Of a stretch of 64,000 bases of DNA, positions 1 to 8,353 are shown one piece after another. The notes under the pieces are model-generated. The model had not been told where the DNA came from and did not search any database. It saw only the letters and a list, made by a program, of their open reading frames with translations. A program made the position numbers and the translations under genes. The DNA lies in assembly GCA_963822765.1 (NCBI GenBank), contig CAWGJL010000039.1:70846-134845 (forward strand), read 5' to 3'. Origin of the DNA: Palsa-504 sp963822765. Its GTDB lineage: Bacteria; Actinomycetota; Actinomycetes; Streptosporangiales; Streptosporangiaceae. Within the stretch, counting starts at the first letter, position 1, and every line of letters begins with the position of its first letter.

Positions 1-197
1 TGGTAGACGAGCTTCTCGTTGTCCGCCCCGTCCCCGCTCTGCAGCCGGCTGATGTCCTCCAGCGCCGGGGTCTCGATCCGCTGGTACCCGAACCGCCGGT
101 ACACCGCCACGATCGACTCGAGCACATGGTCACGGACCGAGACGTCGGCGGGCAGCAGGTCCCGCATTCCCCGGGCCGGACTGTTGTCGATCTTCAT
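1..197 (-). CDS. hisS: Histidyl-tRNA synthetase, N-terminal part (cut by window edge)
   Basis: Only the first 65 codons are in the window; the gene runs off the left edge. The start reads MKIDNSPARGMRDLLPAD, and GMRDLLP followed by a FGYQRIETPALE stretch is the typical N-terminal motif 1 region of class II HisRS, which charges tRNA-His in the cytoplasm. The ATG at 195-197 has a GAAAGGTG ribosome site just upstream. It lies 19 bases after the stop of the membrane-protein gene on the same strand, so the two may be co-transcribed. Family assignment is firm; the full length cannot be seen. Confidence 0.85.
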   Translation of the reverse strand, partial: MKIDNSPARGMRDLLPADVSVRDHVLESIVAVYRRFGYQRIETPALEDISRLQSGDGADNEKLVY

Positions 198-216
198 GGC
201 ACCTTTCCCAGATCTC

Positions 217-570
217 TTAAGACCTTTTTATCCGAACGGAGCGTGGTTCTTCCCCCGCGCCAAGTATCAGCGCTCCCACCTGGAAACCGAGCACCACGGC
301 CAGCACCGCGGGCATCAGCACGTCCCGTACCCCGGGTACCCAGTCCGAGGCCAGGCTGCTCGCGCTGACCCCGCCCAGCGTCCCGTACAGGACGGCGCCC
401 GCGGCGGGCCAGCTGACCAGCCCGGCGCGCTTGGAGACCAGGACCATGTGCTGGTGGGAGCCCAGGTGCAGGGGGATGCGCGCATCCGGAGGCAAGATGA
501 CGGCAGCGTACCCGGACGCCGCGATCATCATCGCCAGGAGCACCCCGCCGACCGCCAGCGCCGCGACCAC
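217..570 (-). CDS. Small membrane protein, DUF1648-like
   Basis: About 117 residues. A hydrophobic helix (VVAALAVGGVLLAMMIAA) is followed by ILPPDARIPLHLGSHQ, which resembles the LP..IPLHW motif of DUF1648 proteins, and then by two more hydrophobic segments, so a three- to four-pass membrane protein is likely. The GTG at 568-570 is the best start I can find; the open frame continues upstream but would cover the antitoxin-like gene on the other strand. The last codons (EEPRSVRIKRS) coincide with a dispersed CCGAACGG motif, so the true C-terminus may have been replaced. Function unknown. Confidence 0.45.
   Translation of the reverse strand: MVAALAVGGVLLAMMIAASGYAAVILPPDARIPLHLGSHQHMVLVSKRAGLVSWPAAGAVLYGTLGGVSASSLASDWVPGVRDVLMPAVLAVVLGFQVGALILGAGEEPRSVRIKRS
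225..249. repeat. Dispersed T-tract/CCGAACGG motif, copy 1
   Basis: T5 at 225-229, CCGAACGG at 232-239, then GCGTGGTTC. The same layout occurs at 19556-19580 and 52855-52879, with shorter cores at 6023-6036 and 35130-35144, all in the same orientation. Here it overlaps the end of the small membrane-protein gene. Confidence 0.5.
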
Positions 571-624
571 CCTGCTACGGTAAAGGCCGCAACCAAGTCG
601 GGCAACCGGAGGGGAAGGAACACC

Positions 625-813
625 ATGCCGGATTGGATGGACGAGGCGAAGAATCTCGCCGGCGAGCACGCCGACGTCGTGGACAAGGGCCTGGACGAGG
701 CCGAGCAGTCCGCCAAGGACAAGACCGGCGGCAAGTTCGACAGCCAGATCGAGGGCGCCGAGAACCAGGCCGAGGGCTTCCTGGGCACGGACCAGCAGGG
801 CAACCAGAACTAG
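625..813 (+). CDS. MT0933-like antitoxin family small protein
   Basis: A 62-residue, acidic, helix-forming protein beginning MPDWMDEAKNLAGEHADVV and ending in a Gln/Asn-rich tail. The WxxEAKxLAxxHxDxVDKGLD pattern with a following DKTGGKFD segment is that of the actinobacterial MT0933-like antitoxin family. The ATG is preceded by a strong GGAGGGGAAGGAA ribosome site, which settles the start. No partner toxin gene is adjacent, so a toxin-antitoxin role is only a family inference. A perfect hairpin terminator follows. Confidence 0.75.
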   Translation: MPDWMDEAKNLAGEHADVVDKGLDEAEQSAKDKTGGKFDSQIEGAENQAEGFLGTDQQGNQN

Positions 814-831
814 CCGAACCCGCACAGACCT

Positions 832-857
832 CGGGGCGCCGCGAATGCGGCGCCCCG
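832..857 (+). terminator. Hairpin terminator
   Basis: Perfect 11-bp stem (CGGGGCGCCGC / GCGGCGCCCCG) with loop GAAT, followed by a short T-run (CGTTTTCT). It sits between the convergent antitoxin-like and DUF1508 genes and can serve both. Confidence 0.8.
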
Positions 858-875
858 GCACGTTTTCTGGGTGTG

Positions 876-1064
876 TTAGTCGTTGGCGGTCTCGTCGTCG
901 ACGCGGGCGTCGGCCGCGTTCTTCTTGACCGACTCGATGCCGTTCAGCGCGGCTTCCTTGCTGTTATAGGCCTCGCTGGTCGCGATGATCTGCCCGTTTG
1001 CCGCGTGCAGGTTGAAGTGGAACTTACCCGAGCTGCCCTTCTTGAGGACAAACTTCCCGGCCAT
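876..1064 (-). CDS. DUF1508 (YegP-like) protein
   Basis: A 62-residue protein starting MAGKFVLKKGSSGKFHFNL. The layout KF-[hydrophobic]-K-..-G-.-[FY]-F-L-.A.NGQ[IV]I..S..Y.[ST]K..A..GI.SV matches the single-repeat DUF1508/YegP fold, a small beta-alpha protein of unknown biochemical role. The ATG at 1062-1064 follows a clear GGAGGGAGAT ribosome site, so it is preferred over an upstream in-frame start. Convergent with the antitoxin-like gene. Confidence 0.85.
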   Translation of the reverse strand: MAGKFVLKKGSSGKFHFNLHAANGQIIATSEAYNSKEAALNGIESVKKNAADARVDDETAND

Positions 1065-1233
1065 AACATCTCCCTCCCGTACTGACAACGCCGTCGTTGG
1101 CGCGACCAACACTAACGGCGCCGCCCACCCCCGGCAAGCGCCGATCCCGCAGGCCAGCGCGCCGGTCTAGGCTGGGACGGTGCCCGACTCGCTGACCTCC
1201 TCTCCCGTCTGACCGGCGGCGGAGAAGTACGGC

Positions 1234-2046
1234 ATGCGGGTCATCGAGCTGTCCAACCATCCCGGCGACATGCTCCATGACCTGTCGCTGCGGCGGCAGG
1301 CGGGCCAGCGCCGCGCCCAGGCCCGGTACGAGGACGCGCTCATCCAGCACCAGGCCCGCGTCCAGACCATCCGGGTCCAGCGCGACCGCGCCCGCCAGAA
1401 CCACCACTGGCTGACCTGGCTGCGCCTCATATTCGCAGTCTGGACCCAGCGAAAGCCGCCCAAGCCGGCCGGACCGCAGGGGAACGACACCGACACCGAG
1501 GAAAAGATCCGGGCCGGCATCGCGGGGGAGCAGCTGGTCGCCACCGAGCTCGGCCGCGCGCTCGATGCCGACTGGACCCTGCTGCGCGGCTACCGCAACC
1601 GCCGCGGCGAGATCGACCACCTGCTCCTGGGTCCCAAGGGCCTGTTCGCCATCGAGGTGAAGAACATCAACGCCACCGTGTCCATCGACGGTGACCGCTG
1701 GCGGGCCGACAAGTACGACAACTACGGGAACCTGGTCGAGCAGCGCGAGGTCGCCGACCGCAAGGGCCGCTCGCCGAGCGAGCAGCTCAACGAGCCCGCC
1801 GCCGAGCTGGAGCGGTTCCTGCGCGAACGCGGCCAGCGGGTCACCGTCCAGCGGGTGGTAGTCCTCGCCCACAAAAGGTCCCGGATCGGCCCCTGCCGCC
1901 ACCCCACCGTCCACGTCGGCACCTCCACCAGCTACGTGCTGAGCCTGGTCCACGATTCAAACCAAGAGCTGGACGAGCGGCACCGCGCCGAGGCCGAACG
2001 CCTGATCCGCCGCGACCACGACTTCAACGAGCGCCGCCGCCGGTAG
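1234..2046 (+). CDS. NERD-domain (nuclease-related) protein
   Basis: 270 residues. The N-terminal ~85 residues are a basic, probably helical region with a short hydrophobic patch (WLTWLRLIFAVW). The NERD domain follows: GIAGEQLVATELG, then GEIDHLLLGPKGLFAIEVKN, which supplies the D...E-x-K residues of a restriction-endonuclease-like fold. NERD proteins are presumed nucleases, with little experimental support. The ATG has GGAGA upstream. It ends 11 bases before cysS. Confidence 0.8.
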   Translation: MRVIELSNHPGDMLHDLSLRRQAGQRRAQARYEDALIQHQARVQTIRVQRDRARQNHHWLTWLRLIFAVWTQRKPPKPAGPQGNDTDTEEKIRAGIAGEQLVATELGRALDADWTLLRGYRNRRGEIDHLLLGPKGLFAIEVKNINATVSIDGDRWRADKYDNYGNLVEQREVADRKGRSPSEQLNEPAAELERFLRERGQRVTVQRVVVLAHKRSRIGPCRHPTVHVGTSTSYVLSLVHDSNQELDERHRAEAERLIRRDHDFNERRRR

Positions 2047-2057
2047 CCTGGGGGACC

Positions 2058-3542
2058 GTGACGAACGGCCATCCCCTCCGCCTCTACAACTCCCTCGGCC
2101 GTGCCGTGGAGGACTTCGTCCCGTCCGGCGACGTGACCGGCATGTACAGCTGCGGCCCGACCGTGTACGCCTACCAGCACCTGGGCAACATGCGCGCCTA
2201 CGTGTTCGCCAACACGGTCCGGCGCGCGCTGCGCTGGAAGGGCATCACGGTCAGGCACGTGGTCAACATCACCGATGTGGGGCACGCGGTCTCCGACGCC
2301 GACACCGGCGAGGACAAGATGGAGGTGGCCGCGGCCCGGGAACGGCGTTCGGTGCTGGAGATCGCCGAGTACTACACCCGGGTGTTCTTCGAGGACCTCA
2401 ACGCGCTGAACGTCCTGCCCGCCGCGGAGTACCCCCGGGCCAGCGCCTACGTCCCGCAGATGATCGAATTCGCAAAAACCCTGGAAGAACGCGGCTACAC
2501 CTACCGCCTGCCGTCGGGCCTGTACTTCGACACCGCCAGGGATCCCCGCTACGGCGAGCTGTCCCGGCTGCACGCCGAGGGCCAGCGCGAGGCCGCCCGG
2601 GTCGAGCAGGTAAAGGGCCGCAGAAACAAGACCGACTTCGCGCTGTGGCGCGCCGAGGAGGCGGGCCGGAGAAGGGTGCTGCGCTGGGACTCCCCGTGGG
2701 GCTGGGGCACGCCCGGCTGGCACCTGGAGTGCTCGGTGATGAGCATCGCGCTGCTCGGCCCGCACTTCGACATCCACACCGGCGGGATCGACCACCGCGA
2801 ACTGCACCACGTGAACGAGATCGCGCAGAGCGAGGCGTTCCTGGCCGGCGGCCAGGGATGGACGCCGCCGTGGGTCCGGTACTGGCTGCACAACGAGTTC
2901 CTGCAGCTGGGCGGGGCGAAGATGGCCAAGTCCGCGGGCGGCGCGCCGCGGCTGGCCGACCTGACCGAGGCCGGGTACCACCCGGCGGCGTTCCGGCTGT
3001 TCCTGCTCGGCGGCCACTATCGCAGCCAGCTCGACTTCACCACCGCCGCCCTCGACGCCGCCCAGGCCACCCTCAGACGCCTGACCGCGCGGGTCCAGCC
3101 GCTCCGCCCCCTCCCCGCCATCGAGACCCTGAGCGAAGCCGAAGCGAGCACCACCGACGACCCGGCCGCCGCCCGCGCCCTGGACCTCATCGACGCCGCC
3201 ATCTCGGCCGACTTCAACACCGCGAAGCTGCTGGCCGCGCTCCAGGATGCCGTGCGCGACCCGGAGATCACCCCGGACGGCCTGCGAACCGTCACCGCCG
3301 CCGCCGACGCGCTGCTCGGCCTGGGCCTGGCCACCCTCGACCCGGCCGACCTAGACCAGCGCGCCGCGGCCCCGGACCTCACCGAGGACGAACGGCACGA
3401 CATCGACCAGCTCGTCGCCGACCGTACTCAGGCCCGCAAGGAACGCGACTGGGCCCGCGCCGACCAGATCCGCGCCGAACTCGACGCCCGCGGCGTCCAC
3501 GTCACCGACACCCCCGAAGGCCCCTCCTGGCAGCTCCGCTGA
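2058..3542 (+). CDS. cysS: Cysteinyl-tRNA synthetase
   Basis: 494 residues. Class I aminoacyl-tRNA synthetase charging tRNA-Cys. YSCGPTVYAYQHLGNMRAYV holds the HIGH-type motif (HLGN) and the Cys that helps bind zinc; GWHLECSVMS and HTGGIDHRELHHVNEIAQSE supply the other zinc-site and active-site residues; KMAKS is the KMSKS loop; a DALR-type helical C-terminus follows. GTG start at 2058 with a G-rich ribosome site. It lacks the shape of the mycothiol ligase MshC, which is shorter at the C-terminus. The last 115 bases overlap the LysR gene on the other strand. Confidence 0.93.
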   Translation: MTNGHPLRLYNSLGRAVEDFVPSGDVTGMYSCGPTVYAYQHLGNMRAYVFANTVRRALRWKGITVRHVVNITDVGHAVSDADTGEDKMEVAAARERRSVLEIAEYYTRVFFEDLNALNVLPAAEYPRASAYVPQMIEFAKTLEERGYTYRLPSGLYFDTARDPRYGELSRLHAEGQREAARVEQVKGRRNKTDFALWRAEEAGRRRVLRWDSPWGWGTPGWHLECSVMSIALLGPHFDIHTGGIDHRELHHVNEIAQSEAFLAGGQGWTPPWVRYWLHNEFLQLGGAKMAKSAGGAPRLADLTEAGYHPAAFRLFLLGGHYRSQLDFTTAALDAAQATLRRLTARVQPLRPLPAIETLSEAEASTTDDPAAARALDLIDAAISADFNTAKLLAALQDAVRDPEITPDGLRTVTAAADALLGLGLATLDPADLDQRAAAPDLTEDERHDIDQLVADRTQARKERDWARADQIRAELDARGVHVTDTPEGPSWQLR

Positions 3543-4552
3543 TCCGCCACACCCGCTACACCCGCTACACCCGCCGGCTGTGACCCCATCGCCGATAACT
3601 GTTGGCCGGGACGGCCCCGCGTCGCGCAGGATAAACCGATGCCGAAGACCCCGTCCCGGGCGACACTGAGCGCCAGCTCCACGAAGCTGCGCACCACCGG
3701 CCGCTCGTCGCCCTCGCGCCACGCCACGCACAGCGACGTGAGCGGCACCCCCTTGCCCGGCACGAAGACCAGGCCCGGCCGGGCGTTGAATTCCTCCGAC
3801 GACGCCGGGCACAAGCAGATCCCGTGACCGGCCACCACGTGCTCGCGCCACTCGTCGATGGTCCGGGCCTCCGCCCCGATGACCGGGACGTCCCCGCCCG
3901 GACGCGGGCTGACCAGCCACTCGTCCCGCCAGCGCAACGGGGCGCACCCGTCCACGGCCGGAGCCGCCGCCACCCACGGCAGCCCGGCCACGTCAGCCAG
4001 CTCCAGCATGTCCCGGCCGGCCAGCGGATGATCCGCGGGCAGCACGAACACCCGTGGCTCCTCCTCGACGACCTCCAGCGTGATCCCCGGGGCGTCCACC
4101 GGCGGCCTGATCAGCGCCACGTCGGTCCCGTGGTCGAGCAGCCCCGCCGCCGGCGCGGTCAGGTCATACGTCACCAGCTCCGGCTCCACCGCCGGATACG
4201 CGGCGGCGAACGCGGCCAGCAGCCGGGTCCGCATGTCCCCGGCCGCCGCCACGCTCGACCCGATGCGAAGCCGCCCGGAAACCGAAGCCGCGGCGTGCAA
4301 CGCCGCCGCCACCCCGCGCTCCAGCCCGGCCAGCGTGGCCCGCGCGGAATCCAGGAACGCCGCGCCGGCCGGGGTCAGCACCACGCCGCGGCTGGTCCGC
4401 CGCAGCAGCACCGCCCCGACCGCCTCTTCCAGCTGCCGGATCTGGGTGGACAGCACCTGCTGCGCGACGTGCACGCGCCGCGCGCCGGCGCTGAAGCTCG
4501 CCTCCTCGGCGACCGCGACGAAGTACCGCAGATGCCGCAGTTCGATGTTCAT
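3428..4552 (-). CDS. LysR-family transcriptional regulator with run-on C-terminus
   Basis: 374 residues. MNIELRHLRYFVAVAEEASF begins a standard LysR winged helix (residues 1-60), followed by the substrate-binding domain (about 90-295, from GRLRIGSSVAAAGD to the FVELALSVARD end). LysR proteins usually stop near 300 residues; here about 70 low-complexity residues follow and run antisense into the end of cysS, so the original stop was probably lost. It is divergent from the iron-protein gene at 4628 with a 75-base shared promoter space, the usual layout for a LysR regulator and its target. Confidence 0.85.
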   Translation of the reverse strand: MNIELRHLRYFVAVAEEASFSAGARRVHVAQQVLSTQIRQLEEAVGAVLLRRTSRGVVLTPAGAAFLDSARATLAGLERGVAAALHAAASVSGRLRIGSSVAAAGDMRTRLLAAFAAAYPAVEPELVTYDLTAPAAGLLDHGTDVALIRPPVDAPGITLEVVEEEPRVFVLPADHPLAGRDMLELADVAGLPWVAAAPAVDGCAPLRWRDEWLVSPRPGGDVPVIGAEARTIDEWREHVVAGHGICLCPASSEEFNARPGLVFVPGKGVPLTSLCVAWREGDERPVVRSFVELALSVARDGVFGIGLSCATRGRPGQQLSAMGSQPAGVAGVAGVADQRSCQEGPSGVSVTWTPRASSSARIWSARAQSRSLRA

Positions 4553-4627
4553 CGAGAGCGCAACCCCAACCGCCACACGATCACAGCAACCGTGGACACA
4601 ATAGCCCCCAGGGAGGCCTGACAAAAC

Positions 4628-5965
4628 ATGAGCGAAAACGAAGCCGGGGGCCGGCTCGCCCAGGTAATTGCCACGCGCGGCGGGCTCGCCCCGCCCGAGG
4701 CCCCGTTGGTGATCGAGCACCGCGAGGCGCTGTACTACATGCTGTGCGAGGCCGCCGAGCTCGAGCACGGCATCATGTGCCAGTACCTGTACGCCGCGTT
4801 CTCGCTGAAGCAGTCCGAAGCCGAAGGCCTGACCGCCGAAGAGCTGGAAGCGGTCCAGCGCTGGCGCCAGCGCATCAGCCACGTGGCCACGCAGGAGATG
4901 CTGCACCTGTCCCTGGTGCAGAACCTGCTGTCCGCCATCGGCGGCGCCCCGCACCTGTCCCGGCCGAACTTCCCGCACCCGGCCAGCCACTACCCGGCCG
5001 GCGTGCACCTGGCGCTGCTGCCATTCGGCGAGCCCGCGCTCCAGCACTTCATGTTCCTGGAGCGCCCGGAGGGCATGGACCTCAACGACGCGGAGGGGAT
5101 GGCCGCCTTCGGCCGCGCGACCCCGGCCATGCAGCTCGGCGAGATCGTGCCCCGCAGCCAGGACTTCAAGACCGTCGGGCACCTGTACCGGTCCATCGAG
5201 GCCGGGTTCGCGCACCTGGCCGACAAGCTCGGCGAGCGGCGGCTGTTCGTCGGCCCGCCCCGAGCCCAGGCCACCCAGCAGTACTTCGGCTGGCCCGAGT
5301 TGATCGCGGTGACCGACACGACCAGCGCGCAAAAAGCCATCGACGAGATCCTCGAGCAGGGCGAGGGCCCGCGCGGGAACTGGAGGGACGCGCACTTCGG
5401 CCAGTTCGTCGAGATCCTCGACGAGTACACCCAGCTCCGCGAGGCCAACCCGGCCTTCGACCCGGTCCGCCCGGTGGTCACGGTCAACGTCAGGCCCAGC
5501 GAGCGCGACACCGGGGTCCCGCTGGTCACCGACCCGCTGACCAGGCAGGTCATGGACCTGTTCAACGTCAGCTACGAGGCCCTGCTGCTCATGCTGCAGC
5601 GCTTCTTCGCGCACACCGAAGAGACCGACGCCCAGCTCAAGGCCCTGGCCGACGCCACCGTCAACCTCATGTTCCAGGGCCATCAAGCCGCTCGGCGACC
5701 TGGTCACCACGCTCCCGGCCGGCTCGGAGTACCCGGCCCGCACGGCCGGCCCCAGCTTCGAGCTGTTCTACGAGTCCGACACTGTGCTGCCGCACCGCGA
5801 AGCCGCCTGGATCCTGATCACCGAGCGCCTCCGCCAGGCCGCCGACTTCTGCGAGCCCGGCGGCCCTTGCGCCCCCGCCGTCACGGACGGCCTGGCCGCG
5901 GTCCGGTCCAGCCTGAACGAGATCGCCGGATCCCTCGAGGCCCACCTCCCGGCCCGCGACGTTAA
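4628..5965 (+). CDS. Ferritin-like domain segment of the iron-protein fusion
   Basis: Starts MSENEAGGRLAQVIATRGG. Residues 25-350 are a ferritin-like domain of the VioB-associated kind: LEHGIMCQYLYAAFSLK and THE-type helix ISHVATQEMLHLSLVQNLLSA give the paired E...ExxH metal ligands. From about residue 350 the frame is wrong (Arg/Pro-rich), so only the first part is real protein; the correct frame resumes in the overlapping frame from about 5680. Divergent from the LysR gene. Confidence 0.7.
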   Translation: MSENEAGGRLAQVIATRGGLAPPEAPLVIEHREALYYMLCEAAELEHGIMCQYLYAAFSLKQSEAEGLTAEELEAVQRWRQRISHVATQEMLHLSLVQNLLSAIGGAPHLSRPNFPHPASHYPAGVHLALLPFGEPALQHFMFLERPEGMDLNDAEGMAAFGRATPAMQLGEIVPRSQDFKTVGHLYRSIEAGFAHLADKLGERRLFVGPPRAQATQQYFGWPELIAVTDTTSAQKAIDEILEQGEGPRGNWRDAHFGQFVEILDEYTQLREANPAFDPVRPVVTVNVRPSERDTGVPLVTDPLTRQVMDLFNVSYEALLLMLQRFFAHTEETDAQLKALADATVNLMFQGHQAARRPGHHAPGRLGVPGPHGRPQLRAVLRVRHCAAAPRSRLDPDHRAPPPGRRLLRARRPLRPRRHGRPGRGPVQPERDRRIPRGPPPGPRR

Positions 5966-6022
5966 GACCGAAACCCCGGCTCCGGCGCAGACCGTAGCCG
6001 ACCTCCTGGCCCGCGCCGACGA

Positions 6023-6036
6023 TTTTTACCGAACGG
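6023..6036. repeat. Short CCGAACGG core with T-tract, inside coding sequence
   Basis: T5 followed by ACCGAACGG, inside the linker of the iron-protein gene (DDFYRTGHP). Same orientation as the intergenic copies; it may be coincidental because it is coding. Confidence 0.3.
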
Positions 6037-6543
6037 GCCACCCTTTCACCGGCCACGCCAACGAATTGCTGTCCAACCTGGGCGACCTGATCCGCTCGAC
6101 CTACCCGGTCGTCCTAGCCAGCCGGGACCACCCCCCGACCCTAGCCCGCCTGGTCAACAGCGTCCTCCGCCCCCTAACCGAAGCCCTCCCCGCCGACACC
6201 CCCACACCCTCAACAGCCCCCAGCCCCGCAGCCTCCGCGGCACCCCACAGCCACCCCCACCTCACAAACCCCAGACGCCCCCGAGGTCCCGCCCGCCTCG
6301 GACGCCCCTGGCGCGCTGTGGGACGCGGCTCTGCTCGCCACCCGGCTGCGCGCCCGGTTCGGCCGGTCCGCGCCGCCCGGCCTGCTCGAGGCGACCGCCG
6401 CCCTGCAGGACCTGGCCGTCAACGAGGTCCCGCCCAGCGAACGCGCCGCGCGGCTCGCCGCCCTGGCCGACCAGCTGGGAAACCTGCCGCCCGGCATCAT
6501 TACCGCCAAGAACGGCCCCTACCTGGTCACCAACGTCGCGGCC

Positions 6544-7818
6544 GTGCGGACCCCGCTCGGCGAGCGGCTCACCCTGGCCCCGCAGGTCGCGCTGTGCCGG
6601 TGCGGCGCCTCGGCGACCAAGCCGTTCTGCGACGGAACGCACGCGACCAGCGGCTTCACCGACGACAAGGACCCCAAGCGGGTGCCCGACCAGCGCGACA
6701 CCTACCCGGGGGAGCAGGTCACGATCTTCGACAACCGGGGCATCTGCCAGCACTCCGGGCTGTGCACCGACCGGCTGGCCACGGCGTTCCGGACCAAGGA
6801 GGAGCCGTTCGTCGCGCCCAGCGGCGCCCGGATGGACGAGCTGGTCCGGGCCGTCCGGGACTGCCCGTCCGGCGCGCTGAGCCTGGCCTTCGACCAGGTC
6901 GAGGCCCGGGACCTGGTCGACTGGCACGGGACCCGCGAGCAGGCCATCGAGATCACCCAGGACGGCCCGTACCGGGTGACCGGCAGCCTGCCGCTCACCG
7001 ACGCGGCCGGCGCCGACGTGCCCCGGGCCGCCGGCTCGTCCCGCGAGCACTACGCGCTCTGCCGCTGCGGTCACTCGCAGAACAAGCCGTTCTGCAGTGG
7101 CATGCACTGGTACATCGATTTCCGCGACCCGGTGCGCCGGGCCGGTGCCGAGCCGACCCTGTTCGAGTGGGCCGGCGGCCTGCCCGCACTGACCCGGATG
7201 ACCCGCATGCTCTATGAACGGCACGTCCCCGCCGACGACCTGCTCGCCCCGGTCTTCGCCACCATGGGGCCGGACCTTCCGCAGCGCGAGGCGTCCGTCT
7301 TCGCCGCCGCGTTCGGCGGGCCAGCGGCCGCCGACCAGACCACCGGACGGCCGCAGCTCACCGAGGAGCAGCGCGCCCGCTGGGTCGCGCTGGCCCTGCG
7401 GGCCGCCGACGAGACCATGCTCCCCGCCGACCCGCAGTTCCGCGGTGCGCTCACCTCCTTCCTGGAGTGGACGTCCCGGATCACCGATGCACCGCCGCCC
7501 GCCTGGGACTGGGGCCCCGCCGGGCCGCCCGCCGAGGAGCCCGCGCAGACTAGTAGCGCTGACGATCAGGAGGCGATCCCGTTGCCCGGACCCGATGAGA
7601 CGGTGAGCTTCGAGGCGAACATCAAGCCGCTGTTCCGCGAGCACGACCGTCAATCGATGGAGTTCGCGTTCGACCTGTGGTCCCGCGACGACGTGCAGGC
7701 CCACGCCGCCGAGATCCTCGACCAGGTCAGCCGGGGCACCATGCCCTGTGACGGCGCCTGGCCCGCCAACCGGGTCGAGGTGTTCACGCGCTGGACCGAA
7801 TCCGGCTTCCAGCCGTAG
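6544..7818 (+). CDS. CDGSH / ferredoxin / globin-like segment of the iron-protein fusion
   Basis: Two CDGSH iron-sulfur motifs are visible: CRCGASATKPFCDGTH (about 6595-6645) and CRCGHSQNKPFCSGMH (about 7060-7110). Between them GICQHSGLC and DCPSGALSL fit a divergent 4Fe-4S mono-cluster domain. Residues from ALTRMTRMLYERHVPADDLL to FLEWTSRI look like a group II truncated globin, but the stretch that should carry the proximal heme His is shortened (FGGPAAADQTTGRPQLTEE), so heme binding is doubtful. The last 70 residues (SFEANIKPLFREHDRQSM...TMPCDG) are a conserved-looking domain I do not recognise. Its stop overlaps the ligase GTG by one base. Confidence 0.75.
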   Translation: MRTPLGERLTLAPQVALCRCGASATKPFCDGTHATSGFTDDKDPKRVPDQRDTYPGEQVTIFDNRGICQHSGLCTDRLATAFRTKEEPFVAPSGARMDELVRAVRDCPSGALSLAFDQVEARDLVDWHGTREQAIEITQDGPYRVTGSLPLTDAAGADVPRAAGSSREHYALCRCGHSQNKPFCSGMHWYIDFRDPVRRAGAEPTLFEWAGGLPALTRMTRMLYERHVPADDLLAPVFATMGPDLPQREASVFAAAFGGPAAADQTTGRPQLTEEQRARWVALALRAADETMLPADPQFRGALTSFLEWTSRITDAPPPAWDWGPAGPPAEEPAQTSSADDQEAIPLPGPDETVSFEANIKPLFREHDRQSMEFAFDLWSRDDVQAHAAEILDQVSRGTMPCDGAWPANRVEVFTRWTESGFQP

Positions 7819-7918
7819 TGGCGATAACGACCTCGTACTGGCCTGCCGACCAGTCGGCGCGGGTCGAGCCGACCACGATGGGCGGGGTCCTGCGGGCCGC
7901 GGCCGCCGCGGCGCCGGA

Positions 7919-7967
7919 CCAGCGGCCATGGTGGCGGGCGTGCCCGATCCGGGCGCGCGCGGCGCTG
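7919..7967. repeat. Left copy of 50-bp direct repeat flanking the S53 fragment
   Basis: Begins CCAGCGGCCATGGTGGCGGG. The near-identical copy at 8354-8404 differs by two single-base gaps and two substitutions in the core. Both encode the same part of the acyl-CoA ligase (AMVAGVPDP). Confidence 0.75.
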
Positions 7968-7970
7968 AAA

Positions 7971-8006
7971 CCGCCGCCCCGGACGCGAGTGCGTCCGGGG
8001 CGGCGG
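7971..8006 (-). terminator. Perfect 16-bp hairpin terminator of the S53 fragment
   Basis: CCGCCGCCCCGGACGC pairs perfectly with GCGTCCGGGGCGGCGG around a GAGT loop. Read on the minus strand it lies 41 bases after the stop of the S53-protease fragment and is followed by TTTC, so it was probably carried in with that fragment. Confidence 0.75.
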
Positions 8007-8046
8007 TTGAAGGTCAACCGGCTAGCTGACTAGCCGTGCTTCCTGA

Positions 8047-8353
8047 TTAACCTCGGCCCTGGCTGAGCAGGTTGATCAGGTTAGCGGCGTTGGGCGAGCC
8101 AAGCCCCGTAGTGGGGTCCCAGCCCGGGCCGGCCGAGTAACCCGGAATGTTGCCGTCTCCATCCCAGACGTTGTTCCCGCTGGTGACGTCGTGGAAGGCG
8201 GAGAAGCCGGCGATGGAGGCCCCGATGACGTACAGCGTCGGGTTCAGGAAGCCGAGCCGGTGGCCGGCCGCCTGGTCGGCCAGCGCCGTGATCGCCGCCC
8301 ACTGCGGCGAGCCGGAACTGGTGCCCGCGAAGATGAAGAACGCACCCGCGCCG
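8047..8353 (-). pseudogene. C-terminal fragment of an S53 (sedolisin/kumamolisin) peptidase
   Basis: About 100 residues remain. FAGTSSGSPQWAAITALADQ carries the catalytic-Ser motif GTSxxxP of sedolisins; FHDVTSGNN and GPGWDPTTGLGSP supply the calcium-binding Asp positions; ANLINLL is the usual last helix. The N-terminal pro-domain and the rest of the catalytic domain are absent, so it is inactive. It lies reversed inside the acyl-CoA ligase between two copies of a ligase segment. Confidence 0.75.

Larger units (their letters stand above)
4628..7818 (+). pseudogene. Frameshifted ferritin-like / CDGSH / 4Fe-4S / globin-like fusion gene
   Basis: Read as one gene with two single-base insertions, this encodes roughly 1,060 residues. 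Frame 1 (4628 to about 5680) is a ferritin-like domain. The frame then moves +1 at CAGGGCC (about 5680) and continues with IKPLGDLVTTLPAGSEYPA, the usual end of that domain, plus a helical linker. A second +1 shift occurs in the Pro/Ala-rich linker near 6180-6270, after which come CDGSH motif 1, a divergent 4Fe-4S segment, CDGSH motif 2, a globin-like helical region and a C-terminal domain with TMPCDG. Domain continuity across both breaks argues for an originally single polypeptide. Real decay and consensus errors are both possible. Confidence 0.7.

Noticed and set aside
1024..1953. Minus-strand frame over the NERD gene
   Set aside because: Gly/Val/Leu-rich shadow without ribosome site; the NERD catalytic motif is on the plus strand.
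2058..3542. cysS gene considered as mycothiol ligase mshC
   Set aside because: Full CysRS length with a C-terminal anticodon-type domain and adjacent synthetase features; MshC is about 80 residues shorter and differs at the C-terminus.
6262..7929. Open frame of 555 codons opposite the iron-protein gene
   Set aside because: Low-complexity shadow; the plus strand has two exact CDGSH motifs.
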